This document shows positions 41,803 through 51,230 of a stretch of DNA of 64,000 nucleotides, in pieces. The stretch comes from Myxococcus xanthus. Lineage in GTDB: Bacteria; Myxococcota; Myxococcia; Myxococcales; Myxococcaceae. The notes under the pieces are model-generated. The model made no database searches. It was not told the origin of the DNA and worked only from the letters and a program-made list of their open reading frames with translations. The DNA is taken from NCBI RefSeq assembly GCF_013116825.1, contig NZ_JABFNS010000027.1, positions 1 through 64,000 of the forward strand. The letters run 5' to 3'. How positions within the stretch are numbered: the first letter of the stretch is position 1; each line of letters opens with the position of its first letter. The translations under genes and the position numbers were made by a program.

Positions 41803-42678
41803 ATGCACCACCCGCCCGAAGACACCCAACGCACCCACATCCTCGACGCCATCCAGAAGCAGAAGAACGCGCTGGCGCCGCTGCGCATCACCGGCTCGCC
41901 CACCGAGGTGGGACAGGGTCTGGTGAACCTGGCCGAGCTGCACGGTCTGCTGGAGGACCACGCCGCCAGCCGGCAATTCTACGAAGAGGCGCTCGAGAAG
42001 TTCCAAGAGGCCAAGTACAAGCCCGGCCAGGCGCAGGCCCTGATGGGGCTGGGCGTGGTGAAGGCGAACTTCGAGGATCACCGCGGCGCCATCGAGCAGA
42101 TTGCCCGCGCCGCCATGCTCTTCAACGAGTCCAAGGACCGTGAGGGCGAGGCCCTGGCCCGCGCCTGCATCGGCGAGTCCCTGCGCTCGCTGGGCCAGCC
42201 GGAGGCCGCCGAGGAGAAATACCAGGAGGCGCTCATCCTCCTGCGCCAGACGCGAAACACGGAGCGGGTGGCGCGGCTGCTCATCGACATCGGCGACATC
42301 CGCATGGAGAAGGGCGACTACGAGCCCGCGCGCAAGCGCTTCCTGGAGGCCGTGCCCCTGCTGGAGCAGGGTGATGACCCGGAGGCGCTCGCGCTGGGCC
42401 ACCTGCTGCTGGGCGAGTCCGAGGGGCTCCTCGGCAACCACGAAGGTGCGCGCCCGCACCTGCTCCGCGCGGTGGAGCTGTACCAGGAGGTGCATGACCA
42501 CGCATATGAGGCCCGCGCCCGCTGGGACCTGGGCCTGTCCTGCTACTACCAGCAGGACTTCGCGGCGGCCCGCAAGCAGTTCGAGACGCTGATTCCCCTC
42601 TACGGGGATCTGGGTCAGACGGGCGAAGTGGCCAAGGTCCAGAACATCCTGGCCCACTTCACCGCGCGCGGCGTGTGA
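41803..42678 (+). CDS. Tetratricopeptide-repeat protein
   Basis: The protein has 291 residues from the ATG at 41803, right after the regulator stop. It consists of about six TPR units (GLVNLAELHGLLEDHAASRQFYEEALEKF, AEEKYQEALILL, ARKRFLEAVPLLEQ, ARKQFETLIPLYGD fragments). It has no signal peptide or membrane span. Such proteins are scaffolds. Pairing with the ScfR-type regulator suggests that it modulates the regulator or a process it controls, which is inference. Confidence 0.8.
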   Translation: MHHPPEDTQRTHILDAIQKQKNALAPLRITGSPTEVGQGLVNLAELHGLLEDHAASRQFYEEALEKFQEAKYKPGQAQALMGLGVVKANFEDHRGAIEQIARAAMLFNESKDREGEALARACIGESLRSLGQPEAAEEKYQEALILLRQTRNTERVARLLIDIGDIRMEKGDYEPARKRFLEAVPLLEQGDDPEALALGHLLLGESEGLLGNHEGARPHLLRAVELYQEVHDHAYEARARWDLGLSCYYQQDFAAARKQFETLIPLYGDLGQTGEVAKVQNILAHFTARGV

Positions 42679-42697
42679 GCGCTCCGCCCTGACACCG

Positions 42698-42725
42698 GGG
42701 AGAGCGCCGTCACCCGCGCTCTCCC
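42698..42725. terminator. Bidirectional terminator-like hairpin
   Basis: GGGAGAGCGC and GCGCTCTCCC form a perfect 10-bp stem with an 8-nt loop, between the convergent TPR and DUF1634 genes. No T tract follows, but stem strength is high. Confidence 0.6.
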
Positions 42726-43228
42726 TAGGCTTGGATGCCGGTGCCCACCGCGATGGCGAGCAGCCCCAGCACGCCCGCAGCCATCGCCATGTAGCGCCAC
42801 TCCCCCCGCAGGCCCAGCAGCGTGCCCGCCACCGCGAGCCGCGCCACGGGCGTCACCAACAGCAGTGACGCGGCGCCCTTTCGCAATAAGTCGATGGCGA
42901 CGTGCACGCGCTCGGATTGGGGCATGGCCTCCAGCCCCAGCGACAGGACGAACATTCCGCCGCTGACCACCGCGCCGACGCGCAGCACCCGTGCGATCCA
43001 CCGGTCGCCCACCACCGCGCGCTCACGGTGGTGATGCCGCACCTGCGCCGCCGCCCCCGCGCCCGGTTGCCCCATGGGCGCCCCGTCCATGGGGGGCGTC
43101 AGCGACGCGGCGCCTCCCGTGACTGCCACGTTGCGCGCGACGGCGGGATGCTCCGCTGTCACCACCGACACGGAAGCACATGCCGCGCGTGCTTCCTCGG
43201 GTTCACTCACTTCAGGATGCTCGGCCAC
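42725..43228 (-). CDS. DUF1634 membrane protein
   Basis: The protein has about 167 residues. Candidate starts are GTG at 43249, 43228 and 43210; I chose 43228 because GGGAGGGGAGGG precedes it, while 43210 would overlap the TauE stop as GTGA. After a polar N-terminal 60 residues come three hydrophobic spans, VLRVGAVVSGGMFVLSLGL, GAASLLLVTPVARLAVAGTLLG and YMAMAAGVLGLLAIAVGTGI, the DUF1634 pattern. It follows a TauE/SafE gene, the usual neighbour of this family, so it may be an accessory to that transporter. Confidence 0.75.
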   Translation of the reverse strand: MAEHPEVSEPEEARAACASVSVVTAEHPAVARNVAVTGGAASLTPPMDGAPMGQPGAGAAAQVRHHHRERAVVGDRWIARVLRVGAVVSGGMFVLSLGLEAMPQSERVHVAIDLLRKGAASLLLVTPVARLAVAGTLLGLRGEWRYMAMAAGVLGLLAIAVGTGIQA

Positions 43229-43989
43229 AATCCCTCCCCTCCCTTCCACAGCATCTGTCCCGCGACCACCAGCAACACCACCGCGAACAAACGCTTGAGC
43301 ACCGCCGTGGGCACCCTCGGCATCAGCCGACTGCCCACATATGCGCCTCCCAGGACACCCACCACCAACGGTGACACCAGCGCCAGTTTCAGATGGCCCC
43401 TCAACGCGTACGCGGCAACGCTCGCGGCGCCCGTGACGCCAATCATCAGGTTGCTCGTCGCGCTGGCCACCTTGAACGGCACGTGCATGCCGTACGCCAT
43501 CAGCGGCACCTTGAGCGGTCCCCCGCCCACCCCCAAAAGCGAGGACAGGCCACCGGCCACGAAGGAGCCGGAGATGCCCAGCGGGTAGTTGGCGGGCACG
43601 TAGTCGTCCATCGCGGCGGGCTCCTGGCGCGGCGAACGCAGCAGCAACATCTGCAGCGCCACGTAGAGCGTGAAGAGCCCGAACACCACCGCCACCATCG
43701 CCGGCGCCACCATGGCCGCCACCATGCCGCCAGCGATGGCGCCCATCACCGTCGCCAGCTCCAGCGACAGCCCCAGGCGGATGTCACTCAGGTGTTTGTG
43801 CACATAGCCCGCGGCGGCGGAGCACGAGCTGGCCACCACGCACATGAGGCTCGCGGGGATGGCTTGCTCCACGGGAATGTCGAACCCCAGCACCAGCGCG
43901 GGCACCAGGACGATTCCGCCTCCGATGCCGAGCAACGCCCCCAAGGTACCCGCGAGTGCGCCCACCGCGATGAGGAGTAGGACCGTCAT
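43207..43989 (-). CDS. TauE/SafE-family sulfite or anion exporter
   Basis: The protein has 260 residues, about eight spans. The start at 43989 puts the first span at once after MTVLLLIAVGALAG; an ATG at 44034 is an alternative. GIGGGIVLVPALVLGF and LGVGGGPLKVPLMAYGM are the two repeated TauE motifs, one per half of the protein, and are diagnostic. These carriers export sulfite, sulfoacetate or related anions through the inner membrane. The DUF1634 gene overlaps its end. Substrate not determined. Confidence 0.85.
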   Translation of the reverse strand: MTVLLLIAVGALAGTLGALLGIGGGIVLVPALVLGFDIPVEQAIPASLMCVVASSCSAAAGYVHKHLSDIRLGLSLELATVMGAIAGGMVAAMVAPAMVAVVFGLFTLYVALQMLLLRSPRQEPAAMDDYVPANYPLGISGSFVAGGLSSLLGVGGGPLKVPLMAYGMHVPFKVASATSNLMIGVTGAASVAAYALRGHLKLALVSPLVVGVLGGAYVGSRLMPRVPTAVLKRLFAVVLLVVAGQMLWKGGEGLWPSILK

Positions 43990-44079
43990 TCCTCTTCGAG
44001 GATAGGAGCGGCCTCGCGCTTCGGACAGCGCCATTCCCCGAGGGAAACCGGGCTCGCCAGGACGCCTGCTCTGCGGGTG

Positions 44080-44973
44080 TCACGCCGCCCGTGCGCCCAG
44101 CGTCCCTTCGGGGAAGGCCTCCAGGAAGCGGGCGCGCGTACGGGGCGTGAAGGTGCCCCTCGCCATGTAGCCGTGCAACCGACGCAGGACGCCACGCGCC
44201 GTCTCCAGCGTGCCTTCCACCTCCGCGGCGAAGTCGAACGTGTCGTTGCGGTACAGCTCCTGGAATGACAGCCGCGCATAGGCCGGCAACGCACGCGCCC
44301 GGCCCATGGGACTTGAAAGGAAGAGGCCGGAGACGTACAGGCCGCGAACCCAGCCATCGACCTCCGACTTGCTGGGCGCCTGGCCCACACGCTCCTGTGA
44401 GGACAAACGGACCAGCTCGTAGAGGCCGCCGCCAATGCCCCGCCAGGGGAAGCCCAGGCTCTTCACCACCTGACACTTCTCCCGCACCCGCGGCGTGCCG
44501 AGCAGCTCCATGCCGTGCAGCTCGCGCAGATAGAAGAGCGTCTGCGCCCATTCGATGTCGCGGTGCGCCTCCAGGGCACGCTCACCGCGGCGGCGGTGTC
44601 GCACCACCAGCCTGTCCACCACCGGATACAGACGGCGGTCCAGGCACAGGTGCGTGAAGTAGCCCGCGAGCACCGCGAGGCCAGGCTCGGTGCCCACCAG
44701 CGCGCCGGAGGCCACCAGCTCCGCCATCTTCAGCCCGAAGCCCACCGGGGCGCGCTCATGGTACAGCCGCGCGAAGTGCGGCAGCTCCCGTTCGGGCAGG
44801 AAGGCGGCGAGCCCGCCCCGGATGCCTTCGCACAACGGGAGGTCTGGCAGCGCCGCGCCGAAGCGCGCGTACGGCAGGTCCTCCGACAGCGCACGCACCC
44901 AATCCGCCGGCAGCTCGCCCGGGTTGGCGGCCATCCGTTCAATGGCGGTCAGATGCATCAGCAGCGTGGGCAT
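44080..44973 (-). CDS. Zinc-dependent phospholipase C-like protein
   Basis: The protein has 297 residues from the ATG at 44973 (MPTLLMHLTAIER); the frame extends further but without support. MPTLLMHLTAIERMA, ARFGAALPDLP and AGYFTHLCLDRRLYPVVDRLV match the metal-binding region of the Zn_dep_PLPC family (His, Asp, His/Asp). No signal peptide is seen. The known relatives are bacterial phospholipase C or GPI phospholipase enzymes; many members of this family in myxobacteria are uncharacterised. Activity is inferred. Confidence 0.7.
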   Translation of the reverse strand: MPTLLMHLTAIERMAANPGELPADWVRALSEDLPYARFGAALPDLPLCEGIRGGLAAFLPERELPHFARLYHERAPVGFGLKMAELVASGALVGTEPGLAVLAGYFTHLCLDRRLYPVVDRLVVRHRRRGERALEAHRDIEWAQTLFYLRELHGMELLGTPRVREKCQVVKSLGFPWRGIGGGLYELVRLSSQERVGQAPSKSEVDGWVRGLYVSGLFLSSPMGRARALPAYARLSFQELYRNDTFDFAAEVEGTLETARGVLRRLHGYMARGTFTPRTRARFLEAFPEGTLGARAA

Positions 44974-45114
44974 TCCCCACACTGCTACCCAGTGCAACGA
45001 AGCAATGCAATGCTCGAATGAAATCCAACGCTTTGCGTGTAACAGGGCGGGCGTTACAGTCCGCGCCCTTTCCACCCGCCCAAGCCTTTTCACCGTTCAG
45101 GAGTTCCACGGCCC

Positions 45115-46710
45115 ATGAACTTCAGCTTCGTCTCCGGCGATGCCACACGGACGAGCGGCGACCTGCTCGTCATTCCCCTCTTCGAGGGCGAGCTGGGAGA
45201 CAGCGCTCCGTCCTCCCTCTCCTCGGCGGATGACGCCCTGGAAGGGCGCCTGCGCGGCGCCGCCACCCAGGAGGGATTCAAGGGGCGCGCGGACCAGAGC
45301 CTGGTGATGCACACCCTGGGGCGCACGTCGCCCGAGCGCGTGCTGCTGCTGGGCCTGGGAGACCGCGCCCGCTTCCACCCGGAAGTGCTGCGGCTGGCCG
45401 CCGGCCGCGCCGCGAAGACGGCGCAGCGGCTCAAGGTCGCCTCGGTGGCGTTCGCCCTGCCGGCCACCGAGTCCGCGCAGGACGCGGTGCGCGCCGTGGT
45501 GGAAGGCGTGGCGCTGGGCGTCTACCGCTTCGACAAGTACAAGTCCTCCGCGCGCGAGGAGAAGAAGGGCGCCGCGAAGCTGGGCAAGGTGTCCCTGGTG
45601 CTCCCCCAGGGCACGGAGCGCTCGCGCGAGCTGGATGACGCGCTGACGCTGGCGCAGCGCGTCGCGGAGGCGACCAACTGGGCCCGTGACCTCGTCAACG
45701 AGCCGCCCAACGCGGTGACGCCCACGGTGCTGGCCGAGGCCGCGCGTCAGGCCGCGAAGGAAGGCGGGCTGAAGGCCACCATCGGCGGCCGTCGCGACAT
45801 CGAGAAGCTCGACATGGGCATGTTCCTCGGCGTCACCGCGGGGAGCACCGAGGAGCCTCGCCTCATCCACCTGACGTACACGCCCAAGAACGCGCGCGAC
45901 GCCAAGCGGCCGCCGCTGGCGCTGGTGGGCAAGGCCGTCACCTTCGACTCGGGCGGCCTGTCGCTCAAGCCGACGGACGGCATGGTGGACATGAAGACGG
46001 ACATGGCGGGCTCGGCCGCGGTGCTGGGCGCCATGAAGGTCATCGCCGCGCTCAAGCCGCCCTTCCCCGTGCACGCCTTCATCGGAGCGTGCGAGAACAT
46101 GCCGGCCGGCAACGCCTACAAGCCGGGTGACATCCTCACCTCGCGCCTGGGCAAGACGGTGGAGATCACCAACACGGACGCGGAAGGCCGCCTGGTGCTG
46201 GGCGACATCCTGACGTGGGCCACCGAGCACAAGCCGGCCGCCATCATCGACCTGGCCACGCTCACGGGCGCCTGCATCGTCGCGCTGGGCAACTACATCG
46301 TCGGCGCCTTCGGCGACCACGAGGAGACGGTGACGCAGGTGCTCCAGGCCGCGCGCACCGCGGGCGAGGAGATGTGGCGCATGCCCATCAGCGACATGCA
46401 GAAGGACGCCCTGCGCTCCGACGTCGCCGACATGAAGAACTCCGGCGAGCGCTGGGGTGGCTCCATCAACGCCGCCATCTTCCTCCGCGAGTTCGTGGGC
46501 GAGACGCCGTGGGTGCACCTGGACATCGCGGGTCCGGCGAGCAGCCCCAAGGAGCGTGGCTACCTGAGCAAGGGCGGCACCGGCGTGGGCGTGCGCACCC
46601 TGGTGGAGTACGTCCGCCTGCGCGCGCAGACGCAGGACACCGCGCCCGTCGAAGCGGCGCCCGCGCCCAAGGCCGGCAAGGCCAGGCCGGCCCGGAAGCG
46701 CGCGAAGTAG
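45115..46710 (+). CDS. pepA: Leucyl (cytosol) aminopeptidase
   Basis: The protein has 531 residues. The N-terminal 165 residues are the small macrodomain-like part; the rest is the M17 catalytic domain. LVGKAVTFDSGGLSLKP, MKTDMAGSAAVLGAM, and the signature NTDAEGRLVLGD supply the two-zinc ligands; Lys and Arg of the catalytic pair are in the same blocks. The C-terminal tail (about 505-531) is a Lys/Ala/Pro-rich extension not needed for catalysis. It removes N-terminal residues from peptides and forms hexamers in the family. AGGAG lies 12 nt before the ATG. Confidence 0.95.
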   Translation: MNFSFVSGDATRTSGDLLVIPLFEGELGDSAPSSLSSADDALEGRLRGAATQEGFKGRADQSLVMHTLGRTSPERVLLLGLGDRARFHPEVLRLAAGRAAKTAQRLKVASVAFALPATESAQDAVRAVVEGVALGVYRFDKYKSSAREEKKGAAKLGKVSLVLPQGTERSRELDDALTLAQRVAEATNWARDLVNEPPNAVTPTVLAEAARQAAKEGGLKATIGGRRDIEKLDMGMFLGVTAGSTEEPRLIHLTYTPKNARDAKRPPLALVGKAVTFDSGGLSLKPTDGMVDMKTDMAGSAAVLGAMKVIAALKPPFPVHAFIGACENMPAGNAYKPGDILTSRLGKTVEITNTDAEGRLVLGDILTWATEHKPAAIIDLATLTGACIVALGNYIVGAFGDHEETVTQVLQAARTAGEEMWRMPISDMQKDALRSDVADMKNSGERWGGSINAAIFLREFVGETPWVHLDIAGPASSPKERGYLSKGGTGVGVRTLVEYVRLRAQTQDTAPVEAAPAPKAGKARPARKRAK

Positions 46711-46727
46711 CGCGGCCGTCCAGACAG

Positions 46728-46754
46728 AGGGCGTCCCGGATGAAGGGGCGCCCT
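46728..46754. terminator. Hairpin between convergent genes
   Basis: AGGGCGTCCC and GGGGCGCCCT pair over nine of ten positions, with a 7-nt loop. It lies between pepA and the convergent lipoprotein gene and may end transcription in both directions. Confidence 0.5.
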
Positions 46755-47371
46755 CAGCGCTGGGGAACCTTCCACGCCGTCGCCGGCCCCGCGAGCGGGC
46801 GGACGCCCTGGATGAGCGCGTCCACGCTCTGGGGCACGTCCGCCGCGGCCTGCGCCGGCCAGGTGGCCAGCATCATCAACACGCGTCCGGGGATGCCTTC
46901 ACGCACGGCCACCTTGCCGTGCACGCCATCCCCCACCTGGAAGTCGAAGCCCACCGCGGTGTCCGACAGCGGAATGGGCGCCGGGTCCGTGGTGGTGAAG
47001 CCCGGGTGCTGGCGGAGCCCTTCGGTGAGCCGCTCCGCGAACTGCGTGGGAGAGGCCACCGCGGGCGCCACCTGCAACACCACCTGCGCTCCGGAGACGT
47101 TGTGGCGGAGGATGACGGGAATGGCGAGCCCCTCCGGCGTGCGCTCATTCGTCTCGTCCAACTGCCAGTCCGCCGTGGGCCGGATGATTTCGAAGCCCAG
47201 GTCCTCGTCCACGTAGCGGCGCGTCGTCGAGCGGCTGTCCTCGCTCGCGGCCTCCGCGGATGGGGCGGGCCCGGAGCCGCCGGTCCCCCCTTGCTTCATC
47301 GCCTGGCGAGCGCCACCGCAGGCCGTCGTCAGCGCCAGGAGTCCCCACACCCACTTCCGCATCGCGACCAT
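46754..47371 (-). CDS. Small lipoprotein, unknown
   Basis: The protein has 205 residues from the ATG at 47371 (a second ATG at 47362 is possible). The signal ends LALTTAC-GG, a lipobox. After a low-complexity linker of about 40 residues there is a compact alpha/beta domain of about 140 residues with FEIIRPTADWQ, HNVSGAQVVLQVAPA and RVLMMLATW. This resembles PsbP/DUF1795-type lipoprotein domains, but the match is weak. It lies 53 bases after the DUF4388 gene on the same strand. Confidence 0.65.
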   Translation of the reverse strand: MVAMRKWVWGLLALTTACGGARQAMKQGGTGGSGPAPSAEAASEDSRSTTRRYVDEDLGFEIIRPTADWQLDETNERTPEGLAIPVILRHNVSGAQVVLQVAPAVASPTQFAERLTEGLRQHPGFTTTDPAPIPLSDTAVGFDFQVGDGVHGKVAVREGIPGRVLMMLATWPAQAAADVPQSVDALIQGVRPLAGPATAWKVPQR

Positions 47372-47424
47372 GCCCGCTCCCCGCCCCGAACGCCGTGACG
47401 GCGAACGTGGGCACGGGCGAACCC

Positions 47425-48660
47425 CTAGACCAGTCCTCCTTGGAGGGTGCGGTAGGTGTTGGACAGCCGCTCCGCCACGTCCGCGGGCAGGACGTTTCGC
47501 GCTGAAAACAACGCATAGGACACGAAGGCGTCCAGGGCCTCCAACGTGAGGGCCCGGCCCACCGCCTCGCCGCCCGTGGAGAGGTTGGCCCTCAGCCGCG
47601 CCACGTCCACGCGCCCGTCCGCCGCCAGCGTCACCCCGGCGTAGGCATCCTCCAGGCCCTGCGGCGGCGCGTCCAGGAAGCCGCGCAGCAGGTCCGTGTC
47701 CCTTCCGGCCTCGCGCAGGGCCCGGTGCACCAGGGACAACAGCAGGTTGTAGCGCTCCTCCGCGGACAGCAGCTCCCAGGCCATGCCCTCCACGGCGGGG
47801 GCCTGGACTGGAGGCGGCGCCGCGGGATGGACGGCCACGTTGCCGCCGCGCACCGCTTCCTCGAGCCACGTGTAGAAGGCGTGCGGGCCACCTTCATAGG
47901 ACGCGCGCAGGCTGGCCAGCGGCAGCCCGTCCGCCAGCCTGGCGAACAACCGCGACTCACCCGGCAGCGGTCCTTCGGGCCCCAGCGTGACGCGCGTGTC
48001 GTCCGGAAAGCGCCGGCGCAGGCGCGACACCAGCTCCGCCCGTTTGATGCCGGTGAGGACCAGGTCCCGCGTGCGCTCAGGCAGCTTCACCACGTCCGCC
48101 ATCGGCGCGGGGCCTTCGACGAAGACGAAGCTGCCGTCCTCCAGTTCGAAGAGGCTGAGCACCACCTCACGCACCACGTACGTCATGGCGCTGTACAGGT
48201 TGGCCTCGGAGACGAGCCCTTCCGACGTCAGCACCTGGCCGATGCGGCGCGACGGCGTCACGCGCGACAGGGCCTGCGTCAGCTGCGCCTGTGTCAACAA
48301 GCCCAGGCGGAGCAGCGCAGCGCCCAGCCGCTCCCAGCGCTCCGTGGAGGTGGCGAACACCACCTGTCCGTCGCGGAAGGACACCGTGCGGCGCCCCGTG
48401 GCGTGCTGCACCGCCAGCAGGCCGCTGCGGATGCCGGACAGGACGTGGGCGAAGACCTCCTCCACCGACAGGGTGCGCAGGCTGCCGGCGAGGAAGCCAG
48501 CGAAGCCGGGCGGCTCCTGGAGGAGGACCATCCCCTCCGGCCCGTGGAACCAGGCCTGGAGGGGACGGGAGGGGGACAACCCCTGGGCGAGCGGCCGCTC
48601 CAGGTCGAGCGATGCCGCATCACCCGTGAGGCGGGGCGTGGCTTTGGGTCGTGTCGCCAC
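47425..48660 (-). CDS. DUF4388 (PatA-like) protein
   Basis: The protein has 411 residues and a GTG start with GGAGAGG upstream. Residues about 55-210 hold a DUF4388 domain (LSVEEVFAHVLSGIRSGLLAVQHATGRRTVSFRDGQVVFATS), the PatA N-terminal type abundant in myxobacteria, with a following helical TLTQALSRV block. The C-terminal half is helical with no known motif. It is cytoplasmic. Such proteins often work with two-component systems or gliding and polarity factors; no partner is adjacent. Confidence 0.75.
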   Translation of the reverse strand: MATRPKATPRLTGDAASLDLERPLAQGLSPSRPLQAWFHGPEGMVLLQEPPGFAGFLAGSLRTLSVEEVFAHVLSGIRSGLLAVQHATGRRTVSFRDGQVVFATSTERWERLGAALLRLGLLTQAQLTQALSRVTPSRRIGQVLTSEGLVSEANLYSAMTYVVREVVLSLFELEDGSFVFVEGPAPMADVVKLPERTRDLVLTGIKRAELVSRLRRRFPDDTRVTLGPEGPLPGESRLFARLADGLPLASLRASYEGGPHAFYTWLEEAVRGGNVAVHPAAPPPVQAPAVEGMAWELLSAEERYNLLLSLVHRALREAGRDTDLLRGFLDAPPQGLEDAYAGVTLAADGRVDVARLRANLSTGGEAVGRALTLEALDAFVSYALFSARNVLPADVAERLSNTYRTLQGGLV

Positions 48661-48685
48661 TGCCCACCTCTCCGACTGCCGGGAA

Positions 48686-49771
48686 CTACTTCTTCGGCGC
48701 GTTCAGCTCCGCGTCGATGATGCTCTTGAACTCTTCGAAGGGCTGCGCGCCGGACAGCAGGATGCCGTTGATGAAGAAGGCCGGGGTGCCAGACACGCCC
48801 GCCTGCTTGCCCTCGGCCAGGTCCTTCTGAACGATGGCGCCCTTCTCACCCGAGTCCAGGCAGGCGTTGAACTTCGCCGTGTCCAGCTTCAGGTCGGCGG
48901 CGTACTTCTTCAGGGAGTCCACGCCCAGCGCCTGCTGGTTGGCGAAGAGCAGGTCGTGCATCTCCCAGAACTTGCCCTGGTCGCCCGCGCACAGCGAGGC
49001 CTCGGAGGCCTTCGGCGCCTCCTTGTGGAAGTCGAGCGGGAAGTGGCGGAACACGATGCGGACCTTGTCGCCGTACTCCTGCTGCACCTGCGCCAGCGCC
49101 GGGTTGGCGCGGCTGCAGAACGGGCACTGGAAGTCGCTGAACTCGACGATGGTGACGGGCGCGCCCTCAGGACCGCCCTTGGCGGCGCCCGTGGCGGCCA
49201 CCTGCTTGCGGACAACCGGGGGACGCGGCGGCTCCGGCAGCGTCAGCTTGACATTGGCGGACTTGCGCAGCTCCTCGAAGAGGGCCTGCGCGCGCTCCTG
49301 CTTCGGCTGCTGCGTCAGGAACTCCACGATCTGCGGCTTCATCTGCTCGTAGGTGGAACCCTCGGGCAGCTGGCCAGCGGCGCCGTCGTAGACTTCCTTG
49401 ATGCGCTCCTCGGTGGGCGCGGGGACCTTGTCGTCGATCTCCGCCTTCAGGTACGCCTCTTGGGAGAGGCCGCGCTTCTTGGCCTCCGCATCCACGAGCT
49501 TCTCCGTCACCATGCCGTCCAGGCCACGCTTCAGGAGCTGCGACTTCTGCTTCTCCAGGTTGGCCAGCGGCTCCTGGAGGCGCTCGTTGAGCTCCTTGTA
49601 GGTGATCTTCTGCCCGTCGCCGAACGTCGCGACGACAGTGTCGGGCGCGGGCTCACCCGCGGCCTGCTGCGCCGCGGGAGCGGTGGCCGGCGCCTTCTCC
49701 TTGTTGCAGCCGGCGGTGAAGGTGGCCGCCAGGAGCGCGGCGAGGATGACGCGGGTGGGACGGTTGAGCAT
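48686..49771 (-). CDS. DsbA-family lipoprotein with SurA-like N-terminal region
   Basis: The protein has 361 residues. The signal MLNRPTRVILAALLAATFTAGC is a lipobox. Residues about 45-165 resemble the chaperone part of SurA-like proteins (ITYKELNERLQE, LVDAEAKKRGLSQEAYLK). The C-terminal 190 residues are a DsbA-type thioredoxin fold: EFSDFQCPFCSRANP holds the CPFC active site, and GVSGTPAFFING holds the cis-proline. It should make or reshuffle disulfides in the periplasm, a useful function in a genome rich in cysteine-rich secreted proteins. The lpxC gene precedes it. Confidence 0.85.
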   Translation of the reverse strand: MLNRPTRVILAALLAATFTAGCNKEKAPATAPAAQQAAGEPAPDTVVATFGDGQKITYKELNERLQEPLANLEKQKSQLLKRGLDGMVTEKLVDAEAKKRGLSQEAYLKAEIDDKVPAPTEERIKEVYDGAAGQLPEGSTYEQMKPQIVEFLTQQPKQERAQALFEELRKSANVKLTLPEPPRPPVVRKQVAATGAAKGGPEGAPVTIVEFSDFQCPFCSRANPALAQVQQEYGDKVRIVFRHFPLDFHKEAPKASEASLCAGDQGKFWEMHDLLFANQQALGVDSLKKYAADLKLDTAKFNACLDSGEKGAIVQKDLAEGKQAGVSGTPAFFINGILLSGAQPFEEFKSIIDAELNAPKK

Positions 49772-49818
49772 ATCCCGCCCACTTAGCCGAGCCTTACCGG
49801 ACCTGCAAGTTAATGACG

Positions 49819-50763
49819 TCAGGCGACAAGCGGCTCGAAGTCCAGCGCGCCGGCCAGTCCAGAGAAGCCCAATCCCATGCCCTCCAGCTCGCGGCGGCGG
49901 GCGGGAACGATTTCGTAGCAGCTCGGGTCGGACATCACCTTGCGCACCAGCTTGTGATTGAGCGCGTGGCCCGTCTTGTACGCCGTCATGTGGCCGACGA
50001 CGGGCCGGCCGAACAGGGACACGTCGCCGATGGCGTCCAGGATCTTGTGGCGAACGAACTCGTCCGGGAAGCGCAGCCCGTCCGGGTTGAGGATGGAGAC
50101 CTCGTCCACGACGATGGCGTTCTCCAGCGAGCCGCCCCGGGCCAGGCCCATCTGCTTCAGCTTCTCCACGTCGCGCAGGAAGCCGAAGGTGCGCGCGCGG
50201 GAAATCTCACGCGCGAAGTCCCGGTCACCGAAGTCCAGGTCGAAGGACTGGCCCTGGATGACGGGGTGCTCGAAGTCGATGGTGCAGCTGATGCGGAAGT
50301 GCCGGGCCGGCGTGAGCGAGGCCTGCTTGTCGCCGTCCACCACCGACACGGCCTTGCGGATGACCAGCAGCTCCTTGGGCGCCTCCTGCTCCCGCACGCC
50401 CGCGCTCTGGATGAGCGCCGCGAAGGGCGCCGCGCTGCCGTCCATGATGGGGACTTCCGGACCGTCCAGCTCCACCCGGAGGTTGTCGATGCCCATGCCG
50501 GCCAGCGCCGCCATCAGGTGCTCCACCGTGCCCACGCGGACACCCTCACGGCCCAGCGTCGTGGCCAGCGACGTGTCCACCACGTACTCCGCCAGCGCGG
50601 GGATGCTCACCGGGCGGGCGAGGTCCGTGCGCACGAAGACGATGCCATGCCCCGGGGGCGCCGGGCGCAGGGTGAGCGTCACCCGGGCACCCGAGTGGAG
50701 TCCCACGCCCTGCAGGGAGGCGATCTTCGAGAGAGTGCGCTGGTTGTAGGAGGACGGTCGCAT
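49819..50763 (-). CDS. lpxC: UDP-3-O-acyl-N-acetylglucosamine deacetylase
   Basis: The protein has 314 residues. NQRTLSKIASLQGVGLHSG opens the family pattern. VGTVEHLMAALAGMGIDNL holds the zinc His, FVRHKILDAIGDVSLFGRP the second His and Asp ligands, and GHALNHKLVR the catalytic His. It does the committed step of lipid A synthesis in the cytoplasm. GAGG lies 11 nt before the ATG. It is upstream of the DsbA-like gene, 47 bases apart. Confidence 0.97.
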   Translation of the reverse strand: MRPSSYNQRTLSKIASLQGVGLHSGARVTLTLRPAPPGHGIVFVRTDLARPVSIPALAEYVVDTSLATTLGREGVRVGTVEHLMAALAGMGIDNLRVELDGPEVPIMDGSAAPFAALIQSAGVREQEAPKELLVIRKAVSVVDGDKQASLTPARHFRISCTIDFEHPVIQGQSFDLDFGDRDFAREISRARTFGFLRDVEKLKQMGLARGGSLENAIVVDEVSILNPDGLRFPDEFVRHKILDAIGDVSLFGRPVVGHMTAYKTGHALNHKLVRKVMSDPSCYEIVPARRRELEGMGLGFSGLAGALDFEPLVA

Positions 50764-51230
50764 TGTGGGTGTCGCCTCGTGGCTTCTCGGTGCTGCGGAG
50801 CTTCCGCTCCAGGCCCGCCGGAGGGCTGGAAACGTTCATCAGTGGTCTGATGTGACGCGCGAATCCAGCAAGCAGCATGCCACGTCCGTGTGACATGCCC
50901 GGCAGCGCCGAGGGCTTGAAAATCAGCTCCAACCCCTTGGAGTTGCTCGGCTTTTTCGTGCGTCTTCAGGGGCACCGGTTCCGGCCTGGCGCCCCTCCCC
51001 CCGTGGCGGATTGCTGATTCCCTCCTGAACCGCGACACCGATGTCGGGGATTTGTCATCCCCGCCCTTGGCATCCCCGCGCCCTTCCCCTCCTCACCAAC
51101 CCGTGTCTTCCATGCAACACGGGCGCGTCCATAGCGCAAGGAACTCAACGACGCAAACACCCGCCGTGACAACACCTCCCACGCAGGGGCTGCCATGCGG
51201 GGTGACCAGTAGCGCCACGACGGGCCTGTA
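50764..51230. other. Intergenic region upstream of lpxC
   Basis: These 467 bases hold the lpxC promoter. A 6-bp hairpin, CTCCAA/TTGGAG, lies at 50927-50942 and a second, GGGGAT/ATCCCC, at 51046-51062, near the end of the gene at 51231. TTTTT at 50952 follows the first on the plus strand. I see no gene. Confidence 0.4.

Noticed and set aside
45097-46518. Long minus-strand frame under pepA
   Set aside because: Shadow of a clear pepA gene.
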